53,985 nucleotides of DNA from Clostridia bacterium (GTDB lineage: Bacteria; Bacillota; Clostridia; Oscillospirales; CAG-272), in assembly GCA_017621695.1 (NCBI GenBank), contig JAGASP010000073.1, positions 1 to 53,985 on the forward strand, read 5' to 3'. Under the pieces are notes generated by a model. It saw only the letters and a list, made by a program, of their open reading frames with translations. It was not told the DNA's origin and made no database searches. The position numbers and the translations under genes were made by a program. Below are positions 16,454 through 23,985 of the stretch, piece by piece. Positions within the stretch are counted from its first letter, which is position 1. Each line of letters starts with the position of its first letter.

Positions 16454-18613
16454 CTATTGAAACCATATAAAAGGTTCCCTATTGGGACTACTTACATAAA
16501 AATATCCGTAAAAAAATGCATAGGCAGAACTGTGGGTAGCGTATAAAGGATCTGTGATGATTTCTTCGTTTTGATCAAAATTTGTTGCGATGTCATTTCC
16601 GGGTTTGTGTGACCAAGTGCCATCGGCATTTTGCCGATACCAATGATAATCGTTTTGCCCATATATGAGAGCTACTTTATATGTTCCGGCAGGACAAATA
16701 TCGTACTGGCCAATAGGCGAAAAAATAAAATTAGCAATACTTGAATCTGCATTTACACCGTCAATGAGCAATTCAATATCAAAATAGCCGTAGTTATTGT
16801 TAAAATTATTTTTTGTTCCATCGTATTGACCAGGTTGCATTTTGAACCGATATTCATTTAGAGAGATAGATAAATGATTCAACATATAACTGTAACAATT
16901 ATTATAATCTTTAACATCATAAACGATATCCCAAAGTCCGATGGAGGGCAAGTCGATTGATATGAAATTGTTCCATTTTTCTGTTTCGCTGATTAATTCG
17001 TACCCCGACAAGAAATTAGCCTTCGTAATATTCCAATATTGTTTTTCCTCGAACATAAAGGAAGATAAGGTAGGCAAACTACCGGAACTGATTGTGTCCG
17101 GCGCAGTTAAAGTATATGTGATGGAATCATTATAAATGTAAAATCCATTACTGTCAGTAGCAAGCATCCATTTTTTGTTGGATGGTAAATCGATGTAATC
17201 ATCCGGGATTGTTGTAGGATAGGCGTACAATGAGTTTGATGCTCTGTACCATACGATATGTTCATAATCCATCAGGGAAATCACGTATTTACCTTGCCCG
17301 ATGTAGGTGAACTCAAACAGTTGCATATGATTCGTGGGTTCACCCCCTCCATGTGGAAACAAAACGAGACCATGGTAATACGAGGTATCTGTAACCGGTG
17401 TATTGTTTCCTAAAACGTATGCTCCGTCGGGGGTGGTGATATAATACATCCAACGCGGTAAATAGATATAGCAGGATAGGCTATGATAGCTCTTTTGAGT
17501 CTCTGAACTATCGAATTCGCTTCCGCGTATATAGGTGCGTCCGGCATCTCTTTCAATGCTTAATGCACTGTCTCCGTCAATGGTACATAGGCTTGCCGTG
17601 GATGCGACAGAGGAAGTATATCCGTATTCTGTAACAGGATATGAGAAATGGGGGGGATTTGCGGTTACGGATGCTATTTCGGCATATATGCCATTCGTGG
17701 TTGTTGAATGGGTCTCTCGCAGATTGATACCGTAATGCATCCGCTGTCCGCCCGATTCCAAATGCCAGATTTGACGTTCATTCATTACGTTCAGCGGAGC
17801 AACGATGATGTTACCTACAGAGCCGCTTCCGGCCACGGAAGATTGGTTGTGATGACCGACGTGATTATCTACTGCTGTCATTACATAGTTGGTGTCGCCC
17901 AGAAAGATTCTATATGCATCCTCTTGCCCTTCAACTCTCTCAAAACGCCACTCGAAATCATATGCTGTGGCTGTGGTATCAGAGTAATTATGATACCTTA
18001 TGTTGGCCGTTCCATTTGCGATATAATTCCCTTCGCTATCCTGTATATTGCTTTTAATGATGCACAGATGCCGTGTGGAGCTTTGATTTAATTCTAAAGC
18101 AAGAATTCGGTAGTACCCATTATCGGTAGCCTGCAAGCGAAAAGCCTGTGCGGGAGATGTGTGCTCGTCGATTTGGTATAGGTTGAATATATAACTACTG
18201 AAAGCACTCGCGGTTGTGGTGGTTGCATACATCCCAGTCCCGGCATTTACAAAGCTATATACACATCCGTCCGAAATAGGGTCTGACAAAAGGCTTTTGT
18301 AATCCGAGGTGATTGCGGTTCCGTAATACGCGCTGTTTTGTAGCGGTACATTTAAGGTGTAGGGGGAAGCTGCAACGGAAGGGATCTCGCTTTCTGTGAT
18401 CTCGCCTTCCGTGATGGGTGTTTCGGTAGCAGTGCCCGTATTCATGACACCCTCAGTTGTAATGGCTTCAAGATTTTTGCTCAATGCTTCTTCTTGATTT
18501 TGTTCTGCCATGTCCTGCATTGCGGCAGGGAACGCCATCATGGAAAGAAGCATGGAGGCACAAAGAGTCAGCGTCAAAAGGAAACGCTGCTTTTGCTTCA
18601 TGTTTCTTTTCAT
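16454..18613 (-). CDS. Large secreted protein, possible ricin-type beta-trefoil repeats
   Basis: A 719-residue protein with a cleavable signal (basic MKRNMKQKQR, hydrophobic run, AFPAAMQ). After a low-complexity region with TETPITEGEITESEI, the mature part is rich in Tyr, Ser, Asn and Trp, typical of beta-rich extracellular proteins. Segments such as GCVYSFVNAGTGMYATTTT, NGYYRILALELN and RIFLGDTNYVMTAVDN resemble ricin-B-type lectin repeats, but I cannot confirm this by eye. It has no catalytic motif I recognise and no wall anchor. Base use (ATA, AAT, TTA) is AT-richer than neighbours, a hint of transfer. AAAGGAG precedes the start. Confidence 0.75.
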   Translation of the reverse strand: MKRNMKQKQRFLLTLTLCASMLLSMMAFPAAMQDMAEQNQEEALSKNLEAITTEGVMNTGTATETPITEGEITESEIPSVAASPYTLNVPLQNSAYYGTAITSDYKSLLSDPISDGCVYSFVNAGTGMYATTTTASAFSSYIFNLYQIDEHTSPAQAFRLQATDNGYYRILALELNQSSTRHLCIIKSNIQDSEGNYIANGTANIRYHNYSDTTATAYDFEWRFERVEGQEDAYRIFLGDTNYVMTAVDNHVGHHNQSSVAGSGSVGNIIVAPLNVMNERQIWHLESGGQRMHYGINLRETHSTTTNGIYAEIASVTANPPHFSYPVTEYGYTSSVASTASLCTIDGDSALSIERDAGRTYIRGSEFDSSETQKSYHSLSCYIYLPRWMYYITTPDGAYVLGNNTPVTDTSYYHGLVLFPHGGGEPTNHMQLFEFTYIGQGKYVISLMDYEHIVWYRASNSLYAYPTTIPDDYIDLPSNKKWMLATDSNGFYIYNDSITYTLTAPDTISSGSLPTLSSFMFEEKQYWNITKANFLSGYELISETEKWNNFISIDLPSIGLWDIVYDVKDYNNCYSYMLNHLSISLNEYRFKMQPGQYDGTKNNFNNNYGYFDIELLIDGVNADSSIANFIFSPIGQYDICPAGTYKVALIYGQNDYHWYRQNADGTWSHKPGNDIATNFDQNEEIITDPLYATHSSAYAFFYGYFYVSSPNREPFIWFQ

Positions 18614-18636
18614 GAAACTTCTCCTTTCTTATGAAA

Positions 18637-18681
18637 TTAAGTCTCTTGGGTTGCGCTTAAATCTATCGTCTCACAGCCCAT
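18637..18681 (-). CDS. Possible 14-residue leader peptide upstream of the 719-residue gene
   Basis: On the minus strand a strong AGGAGGTGAGACCC is followed by ATG and 14 codons (MGCETIDLSATQET), ending 23 bases before the 719-residue gene. It lies within the transcript leader of that gene. The ribosome site is better than the one for the main gene. It may be a leader or translation-coupling peptide; it could also be fortuitous. Confidence 0.45.
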   Translation of the reverse strand: MGCETIDLSATQET

Positions 18682-18731
18682 GGGTCTCACCTCCTGTTAT
18701 GCGCGAAAGGAAAAGATAACTATCCACTATC

Positions 18732-18760
18732 ATTATACAAGGAAAATGTGCAACTGTCAA
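18732..18760 (-). promoter_or_regulatory. Consensus promoter for the secreted-protein/lipoprotein operon
   Basis: On the minus strand TTGACA, a 17-base spacer and TATAAT occur, giving a leader of about 110 bases before the 719-residue gene that contains the 14-codon open frame. Confidence 0.87.
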
Positions 18761-18824
18761 GAGGAGAGAGTAATTATTTACATTCCGGAAATATTTTGTG
18801 TCTTTCTTATCTGCCGTTCGAGCT

Positions 18825-18854
18825 GTCATATTCCCCCCACCTTTGCCATATACT
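18825..18854 (+). promoter_or_regulatory. Sigma-E-type promoter of spoIVA
   Basis: GTCATATT (18825-18832), a 14-base spacer and CATATACT (18847-18854) match the known sigma-E pattern (about ATATT and CATACANT, 14-15 spacing) seen for mother-cell genes. spoIVA is a sigma-E gene in Bacillus subtilis. Transcription would start near 18861, excluding upstream in-frame ATGs. Confidence 0.75.
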
Positions 18855-18886
18855 CTACCGAATCAACAATACGCGGAGGTACGCAT

Positions 18887-20365
18887 ATGACAGAGCATTC
18901 CATTTATAAGGATATCGCCGAGCGCACGGGGGGCGATATTTATATCGGCGTGGTGGGGCCCGTCCGCTCGGGAAAATCCACCTTTATCAAGCGGTTCATG
19001 GAGTCGCTGGTGCTCCCCAACATGGACGACGGCTACGCCCGTGAGCGCGCCAGAGACGAGATGCCCCAGTCGGCGGCGGGGAAGACCGTCATGACCACCG
19101 AGCCGAAATTCATCCCCGACGAGGCCGTCACAGTGCATCTCGACGATACTGCCGCCATGCGGGTCAAAATGATCGACTGCGTGGGGTATATCGTGCCCGA
19201 GGCGCTGGGAACCATCGAAAACGGACAGGCGCGCATGGTGCGCACGCCTTGGAGCGAAGAGCCCATGCCCTTTGCGGAGGCCGCCGAAATGGGGACGCAC
19301 AAGGTCATCACCGAGCACGCCACCATCGGAATGCTCATCACCACCGACGGCTCCATCGGGGAGATCAGCCGTGAAAGCTACGTGGAGGCCGAGGAACGTG
19401 TGGTCAGAGAACTCAAGGAAATGGGCAAGCCCTTTGCTGTGATTCTCAATTCGGCACGTCCCGCTTCCGAAGAGGCGATCGAATTGGCATATGAGCTGGA
19501 GGCTGCGTATCAGGTGCCGGTTGCGTTGGTATCCTGCATTGATCTGGACGCAGAAGACATCCGCCATATCCTGGAGCTTGTTTTGCATGAATTCCCTGTG
19601 GCCGAGGTGCGTTTACGCTTGCCCGAATGGACAACGGCGCTCAATCCCACCCATAAGATCCATACGTCGCTCATTTCTTCTATCCGCCGTGCGGCAGACA
19701 ACGTGCAAAAGATCGGGGATATCCGCGAGGCTTTTGAAAGCCTGTCGGAAAACGAATATCTCAAGGATGTGACGGTGGACGAGGTAGATCTGGGGCGCGG
19801 CTGTGCCACCGTTACCCTACATATGCAATCGGGACTCTATTATGAGGTGCTCAGCGAGCTGACGGGCTTTGATATTGACGGGGAAGAGTCTCTGATCCGA
19901 TTGCTTTGCCACTTGTCGGAAATGAAGGAGACCTACGACAAGGTCGCAGAGGCATTGGAGGAGTGTCAGGAAAAGGGATACGGTATCGTGATGCCTGAGG
20001 TCGCCGATATGAGCTTACAGGAGCCCGAGATCTTCCGTCAATCGGGGGGATACGGTGTCAAGCTCCGCGCCGCCGCCTCTTCTATCCACATGATCCGTGC
20101 CAATATTGAAGCCGAGATCAATCCCATTGTGGGAACGGAGCAACAGTCGGAGGATCTGGTGCGGTATATGCTCAAGGAATTTGAGGAGGATCCCAACCGC
20201 ATTTGGGAATCCAATATGTTCGGGAAAAGCCTCTATGAGCTCGTCAATGAAAGCATTCATTCCAAGCTGGAGCATATGCCCGATGCTTCCCGCGTTAAAC
20301 TTTCCGAAACCTTGGAGCGCATCATCAACGAAGGCAGCGGCGGCCTGATCTGTATTCTTCTGTAA
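18887..20365 (+). CDS. spoIVA: Stage IV sporulation protein A, spore-coat morphogenetic ATPase
   Basis: From the ATG at 18887 the product is 492 residues, the usual SpoIVA length. It hydrolyses ATP to polymerise into the basement layer of the spore coat on the outer forespore membrane in the mother cell. The Walker A motif is GPVRSGKST (24-32), followed by DCVGYIVPEALG (Walker B region, about 96-107) and TDGSIGEISRESYVEAEERVV (about 147-167). The C-terminus ends GGLICILL, the conserved membrane-targeting tail. The frame is open 69 codons further upstream, but CGGAGG before 18887 and the sigma-E promoter set the start. Confidence 0.96.
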   Translation: MTEHSIYKDIAERTGGDIYIGVVGPVRSGKSTFIKRFMESLVLPNMDDGYARERARDEMPQSAAGKTVMTTEPKFIPDEAVTVHLDDTAAMRVKMIDCVGYIVPEALGTIENGQARMVRTPWSEEPMPFAEAAEMGTHKVITEHATIGMLITTDGSIGEISRESYVEAEERVVRELKEMGKPFAVILNSARPASEEAIELAYELEAAYQVPVALVSCIDLDAEDIRHILELVLHEFPVAEVRLRLPEWTTALNPTHKIHTSLISSIRRAADNVQKIGDIREAFESLSENEYLKDVTVDEVDLGRGCATVTLHMQSGLYYEVLSELTGFDIDGEESLIRLLCHLSEMKETYDKVAEALEECQEKGYGIVMPEVADMSLQEPEIFRQSGGYGVKLRAAASSIHMIRANIEAEINPIVGTEQQSEDLVRYMLKEFEEDPNRIWESNMFGKSLYELVNESIHSKLEHMPDASRVKLSETLERIINEGSGGLICILL

Positions 20366-20395
20366 GGTTGTAGCCAAGAAAATTTCAGAAAACTC

Positions 20396-20424
20396 TTGCA
20401 AAAATGCGAAAGATATGATATAAT
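20396..20424 (+). promoter_or_regulatory. Promoter for the 227-residue membrane protein
   Basis: TTGCAA (20396-20401), 17-base spacer, TATAAT (20419-20424), 53 bases before the start codon. Confidence 0.75.
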
Positions 20425-20477
20425 ATACGATAGTATCATATGTGCATTTTACTTCGACTCATGAAGGGAGTTTTTAT

Positions 20478-21161
20478 ATGAATTTCAATATCAAGGTCAA
20501 CAGCAAAAAAACGTTGATTGTCCTGCTTGTCATGGCGGGGGTTTCCATTTTGGCGGGAATTCTTCTGTTCCCCCTCGTCGTATCTGCTGCGGAGGCCGCC
20601 TTTGTTTCTGTTGTTTCTGCAATTTTAGCGATTGAACTGATTTTCCTCGGCCTTGCTGTCCTGGCATTTACGGCTCTTTCCCTTGACGGAGACGCAAACT
20701 TTTTCCTCTATGACAGAAAAACCAAGCATAATCTGGCAGAAGAAGATTTGACCTTTGAGCGCATCAACAGCCGTATGGGCTATTACATGACCATGATCTC
20801 TTCCTCTCAGGAACAGCTTTGGGTGAAGAACGTTCTGGCAAGCAATCACGTTCGTTTCGGGCAGAATGGGGTATATAAGCCTCTCGTGGCTTACAAAATG
20901 CTCTATGATCTGATTGAACTGGACCGTCAGGAAACGTGGGAGCTTTTCACAGGTGCTGAGGCTGATGTGATCTCCACGCTCTGCCGTGTGCTTTCTTCCT
21001 GTGGAGAAGTAGATATGTCCAACACCTTGATGGACGCATATGAAGGTGCTGAAAGCGTGGATGATATCGAATACGCGCGTGATTTCATCATGGGTAATGC
21101 AAAATATATCCGTCGTCGCATGAGAGACTATGTGCTGAAGAACATCGAGGAGTTTTATTAA
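20478..21161 (+). CDS. Two-helix membrane protein of unknown function
   Basis: A 227-residue protein from the ATG preceded by AAGGGAG; an earlier in-frame ATG at 20442 lacks a ribosome site. Two hydrophobic helices (about 12-34 and 38-65) are followed by a 160-residue charged domain, presumably cytoplasmic, with FFLYDRKTKHNLAEEDLTFERINSRMGYYM near its start. I do not recognise the family, and no enzymatic motif is visible. It has its own promoter and terminator. Its position between spoIVA and plsY gives no firm functional hint. Confidence 0.8.
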   Translation: MNFNIKVNSKKTLIVLLVMAGVSILAGILLFPLVVSAAEAAFVSVVSAILAIELIFLGLAVLAFTALSLDGDANFFLYDRKTKHNLAEEDLTFERINSRMGYYMTMISSSQEQLWVKNVLASNHVRFGQNGVYKPLVAYKMLYDLIELDRQETWELFTGAEADVISTLCRVLSSCGEVDMSNTLMDAYEGAESVDDIEYARDFIMGNAKYIRRRMRDYVLKNIEEFY

Positions 21162-21187
21162 GACGGATCCGAGTGCAGTATTTCAAG

Positions 21188-21226
21188 GCTCGCCAAAGGC
21201 ATTAAAAAGCTGTTGGCGAGCTTTTT
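21188..21226 (+). terminator. Terminator after the membrane-protein gene
   Basis: Stem GCTCGCCAA / TTGGCGAGC around a 16-base loop, followed by TTTTT. Confidence 0.85.
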
Positions 21227-21367
21227 GTTTCGTTTATATTACGCACCCCTCATACTAACCGGGCAGAGAATAAAATCGGAAATCATAAAAAATTATGATT
21301 CAGTTAAAAAAGATATCGTATAATATATGCGTATCCGGAAAATTGAGAAGAAAGGAAGCTGAAACAG

Positions 21368-22063
21368 ATGGAGCAGTGGGTCGTAACATTATTATCGTAT
21401 GTGTGCTGTGTTCTTGTCGGATATCTGGTAGGCTCTTTTAATCCCTCCTATTTACTTGCCAGGCTCAAAGGATATGATATCCGAAAAAAGGGGTCGGGAA
21501 ATGCCGGCGCATCCAACGCTCTCATTTTATTCGGGAAACTGCGGGGTATCATTTGCGCACTTTTGGATATCGCCAAGGCTTTTTTGGTGGTGTTCGTGAT
21601 GCAAAAGATCTTTGATGACCTTCCTTGGGTATACGCCGTAACCGCTACGTTCTGTATCCTCGGACACATTTTTCCGTTCTATATGGGCTTCCGCGGCGGT
21701 AAAGGTCTTGCTTGTCTGGCAGGGGTGATTCTTTGCTATGATTGGCGATATTTTCTCGTGGCCTTGGCCATTGAAATTGGTGTGGCGCTCCTGTCGAATT
21801 ACATTTGCTTTGTTCCTTTGACCGCGGCTGTGGGTTTTCCTATCAGCTATCTCATCATGCGCCGCGATCTTGTGGGGATGCTGATTTTTTGCGTCGCTTC
21901 TGTTGCGGTCATACTGCGGCATCTCGAAAATCTGAAGCGGATCGCTTCGGGAACCGAGTTGCGCCTCAGCTATCTTTGGAACAAAAAGAAGGAAATTGAC
22001 CGTATGCGGAAAACAACGGGCAAATCCGAAAAGGATTATTTGATCGAAGATGACGAAATATAA
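21368..22063 (+). CDS. plsY: Glycerol-3-phosphate acyltransferase PlsY
   Basis: A 231-residue integral membrane protein with about five helices. PlsY transfers an acyl group from acyl-phosphate to glycerol-3-phosphate, the first step of phospholipid synthesis. Family motifs are visible: GSFNPSYLLARLKGYDIRKK (about 21-40), KGSGNAGASN (about 40-49), and GHIFPFYMGFRGGKGLA (about 97-113). The C-terminus extends about 20 charged residues beyond the usual end. GAAAGGAAG precedes the ATG. A -10 element TATAAT lies at 21319-21324 but without a good -35. Confidence 0.93.
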   Translation: MEQWVVTLLSYVCCVLVGYLVGSFNPSYLLARLKGYDIRKKGSGNAGASNALILFGKLRGIICALLDIAKAFLVVFVMQKIFDDLPWVYAVTATFCILGHIFPFYMGFRGGKGLACLAGVILCYDWRYFLVALAIEIGVALLSNYICFVPLTAAVGFPISYLIMRRDLVGMLIFCVASVAVILRHLENLKRIASGTELRLSYLWNKKKEIDRMRKTTGKSEKDYLIEDDEI

Positions 22064-22120
22064 AAAACAGGCTGTCAGCCTTGCCGCTATAAAACGGCAA
22101 TTGCTAAAACAGCCTGTTTT
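22064..22120. terminator. Bidirectional terminator between plsY and ppa
   Basis: Outer stem AAAACAGGCTGT / ACAGCCTGTTTT with an inner hairpin TTGCCG / CGGCAA (22081-22100). It has A-rich and T-rich flanks on both sides, serving the convergent plsY and ppa genes. Confidence 0.85.
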
Positions 22121-22131
22121 GTTTTTCAGGT

Positions 22132-22677
22132 TCAATCCTCGTGCGGACGGTCGCCAAACTTTTCGTTGTACGCCTCAATACAGGACTGGATGATCTCCTC
22201 GGCTTCCTTGCGGCTGAACAGCTCCTTGACAGCAGTCTGCTTGTTTTCCAGTTGCTTGTAGACCGTGAAGAAATGCATGATTTCATCGAAAATATGAGCG
22301 GGCAGCTCGTCGATGGACTTCACGTCGCGGTAAGTAGGATCAGAGAAGGGAATGGCGATGATCTTGTCGTCCTCCTTGCCGCCGTCGATCATACGCATAC
22401 AACCGATGGGGTACACCTGCACCAGGGTCATGGGGTAAATGGCCTCGCCGCACAGAACCAAAACGTCCAGCGGGTCGCCGTCGTCAGCGTAGGTGCGTGG
22501 GATAAAGCCGTAGTTGGCGGGATAGTGGGTCGCCGTGTAAAGCACGCGGTCGAGGCGCATGATACCCGTCTTTTTGTCCAGCTCGTACTTGCAGGACGAT
22601 CCCTTGGGGATCTCAATGACGGCGGTAAAGTCCGTGGGGGTGATCTCGGCGGGATCAATGTCGTGCCAGATGTTCAT
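22132..22677 (-). CDS. ppa: Inorganic pyrophosphatase (family I)
   Basis: A 181-residue soluble family I pyrophosphatase that hydrolyses PPi to phosphate. Characteristic motifs are present: EIPKGSSCKYELDKKTG (about 21-37), LDRVLYTATHYPANYGFIPRTYADDGDPLDVLVL (about 40-73) containing the DxDPxD-type metal site, and DDKIIAIPF (about 100-108). The start at 22677 is chosen because AAGGAGG lies 7 bases upstream; the frame stays open for 26 more codons without a ribosome site. It is convergent with plsY. Confidence 0.95.
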   Translation of the reverse strand: MNIWHDIDPAEITPTDFTAVIEIPKGSSCKYELDKKTGIMRLDRVLYTATHYPANYGFIPRTYADDGDPLDVLVLCGEAIYPMTLVQVYPIGCMRMIDGGKEDDKIIAIPFSDPTYRDVKSIDELPAHIFDEIMHFFTVYKQLENKQTAVKELFSRKEAEEIIQSCIEAYNEKFGDRPHED

Positions 22678-22745
22678 AGAGTGCCTCCTTGTGTGATGTT
22701 TTTTTATGCGATGGAAAAATGAAAGATACAGAGATACAGGATACA

Positions 22746-22774
22746 TGCCGAGCAAGCCTGAGCAGAGCTCGGCA
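22746..22774. repeat. Short GC-rich hairpin between ppa and fic
   Basis: Inverted repeat TGCCGAGC / GCTCGGCA with a 13-base loop, flanked by direct GATACA motifs (22739-22745 region and 22774-22780). No T run follows on either strand, so it is not a typical terminator. It may belong to the repeat families seen elsewhere in the window. Confidence 0.6.
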
Positions 22775-22789
22775 GATACAAGATATGGA

Positions 22790-23401
22790 TCAGGGTTTCA
22801 AATCCTCGGCCTTATAGGCGTAGTAACCCTCGTACTCATAGCTGTGGTCAACACCCTTCATGAATACCAGTCGATCGTCCACCTTGTCGGTCAGGGCATT
22901 TTTCAAGAGATACTTGATCTCAATGTCGCGGACGGGACTGCGCTCCATGGCCAGAAGGTAATCCTCCTTGTTCACGAGGCTCCAGTCTACCACCATGCCC
23001 AGCTCTGTCTTCAGAATGTGATCCAACCAGATGCGGGTGGCTCGTCCGTTGCCCTCGCGGAAGGGGTGGGCGATATTCATTTCCACGTACTTCTCCACGA
23101 TCTCGTCAAAGGTTTTCTGGGGCATTTTCTCAATGCTCTCCAGGGCCGAGTCGAGGTACATCAGGGGGGCGAAGCGGAAATTGCCCTTGGACATATTGAC
23201 GGTGCGGACTTTTCCCGAAAAATCGTAGATATCCGAGAAAAGATGGGCGTGAATACGGCAGAGAGTATCGAAGGTGCCGGCGGGAAGGGAAGCCAGTAAG
23301 CCCGACTCAAACAGCTCTACGGCGCGTGTCTTGCTGATGCGCTCTTCTTCCTTGGCCAAAGTGGCGGAATCGGTGATTCCGAGTTTGTTTTCGATGGGCA
23401 T
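22790..23401 (-). CDS. Fic-family AMPylating enzyme, class III (C-terminal self-inhibitory motif)
   Basis: A 203-residue Fic-domain protein. The catalytic motif is complete: HPFREGNGRATR (112-123), including the catalytic His112. A flap region lies around SKGNFRFAPL (71-80). Near the C-terminus SYEYEG (187-192) matches the S/TxxxEG/N inhibitory motif, so it fits class III, small Fic proteins that restrain themselves through a C-terminal helix and are released by oligomer changes, as in Neisseria meningitidis Fic. No separate antitoxin gene is adjacent, consistent with this. Members typically transfer AMP to DNA gyrase or other proteins; the target here is unknown. Confidence 0.88.
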   Translation of the reverse strand: MPIENKLGITDSATLAKEEERISKTRAVELFESGLLASLPAGTFDTLCRIHAHLFSDIYDFSGKVRTVNMSKGNFRFAPLMYLDSALESIEKMPQKTFDEIVEKYVEMNIAHPFREGNGRATRIWLDHILKTELGMVVDWSLVNKEDYLLAMERSPVRDIEIKYLLKNALTDKVDDRLVFMKGVDHSYEYEGYYAYKAEDLKP

Positions 23402-23443
23402 GAGGGGCTCCTTTCTGTCGATGGTGATTAAATCTGTACGCTG

Positions 23444-23983
23444 TCAGCGTTTGAGATATGCCGCGAGTGCCGCCACATCCCGTGCTTGCAGATACTTGCG
23501 CTGATTGGTGTCATGCTCACGGTCACGAATGAGGTGAACAACCTCGTCCAGAGTATGCCACTGAGGATGTGTACCGTTTTGCTCTTCATTGGGAGTTAAA
23601 TGCAACTGCCCACCTTCTCCGTTGGTAGTAACAACAAAGTAATAATCAATTTGTGTGTAATCGGCATGAAAGCGATTTTCCAAAACAACGCCCAAGGGTT
23701 CGATCGCGGAGCAGATACAACCCGTTTCTTCCCATATCTCGCGGGCAATGGCTGTTTCGGGGGATTCGTCTCCCTCCATACCGCCGCCGGGCAGGGAATA
23801 CAGATTGAATTTCTTGGCGTACATGACCGCCAACAGGCCGTCTTCTCGTTTCAAGATCGCCCGAGCGGTCAGACGGGGGGATGCGGAGGAAAGCCCGCCT
23901 GTCCCGAGTACATTTTCATCGGTCAGTTCTGCCAAAATCGGCCATGTGAGGGATTCGGTAAAGGGAACGATTCGTTTTTTCAT
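23444..23983 (-). CDS. NUDIX hydrolase
   Basis: A 179-residue NUDIX protein with the signature GGGMEGDESPETAIAREIWEETGC (about 66-89), matching GX5EX7REUXEEXGU, so the Mg-binding glutamates are intact. NUDIX enzymes cleave nucleoside diphosphates linked to another group. The N-terminal 35 residues precede the core and are not diagnostic. It starts two bases after the obg stop codon on the same strand, so it is probably co-transcribed with obg. The substrate cannot be told from sequence. Confidence 0.88.
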   Translation of the reverse strand: MKKRIVPFTESLTWPILAELTDENVLGTGGLSSASPRLTARAILKREDGLLAVMYAKKFNLYSLPGGGMEGDESPETAIAREIWEETGCICSAIEPLGVVLENRFHADYTQIDYYFVVTTNGEGGQLHLTPNEEQNGTHPQWHTLDEVVHLIRDREHDTNQRKYLQARDVAALAAYLKR

Positions 23984-23985
23984 AA

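Noticed and set aside
18680..18886. N-terminal 69-codon extension of spoIVA
   Set aside because: It would overlap the opposing promoter and the sigma-E promoter itself, so it cannot be transcribed as part of spoIVA; SpoIVA is normally 492 residues, matching the 18887 start.
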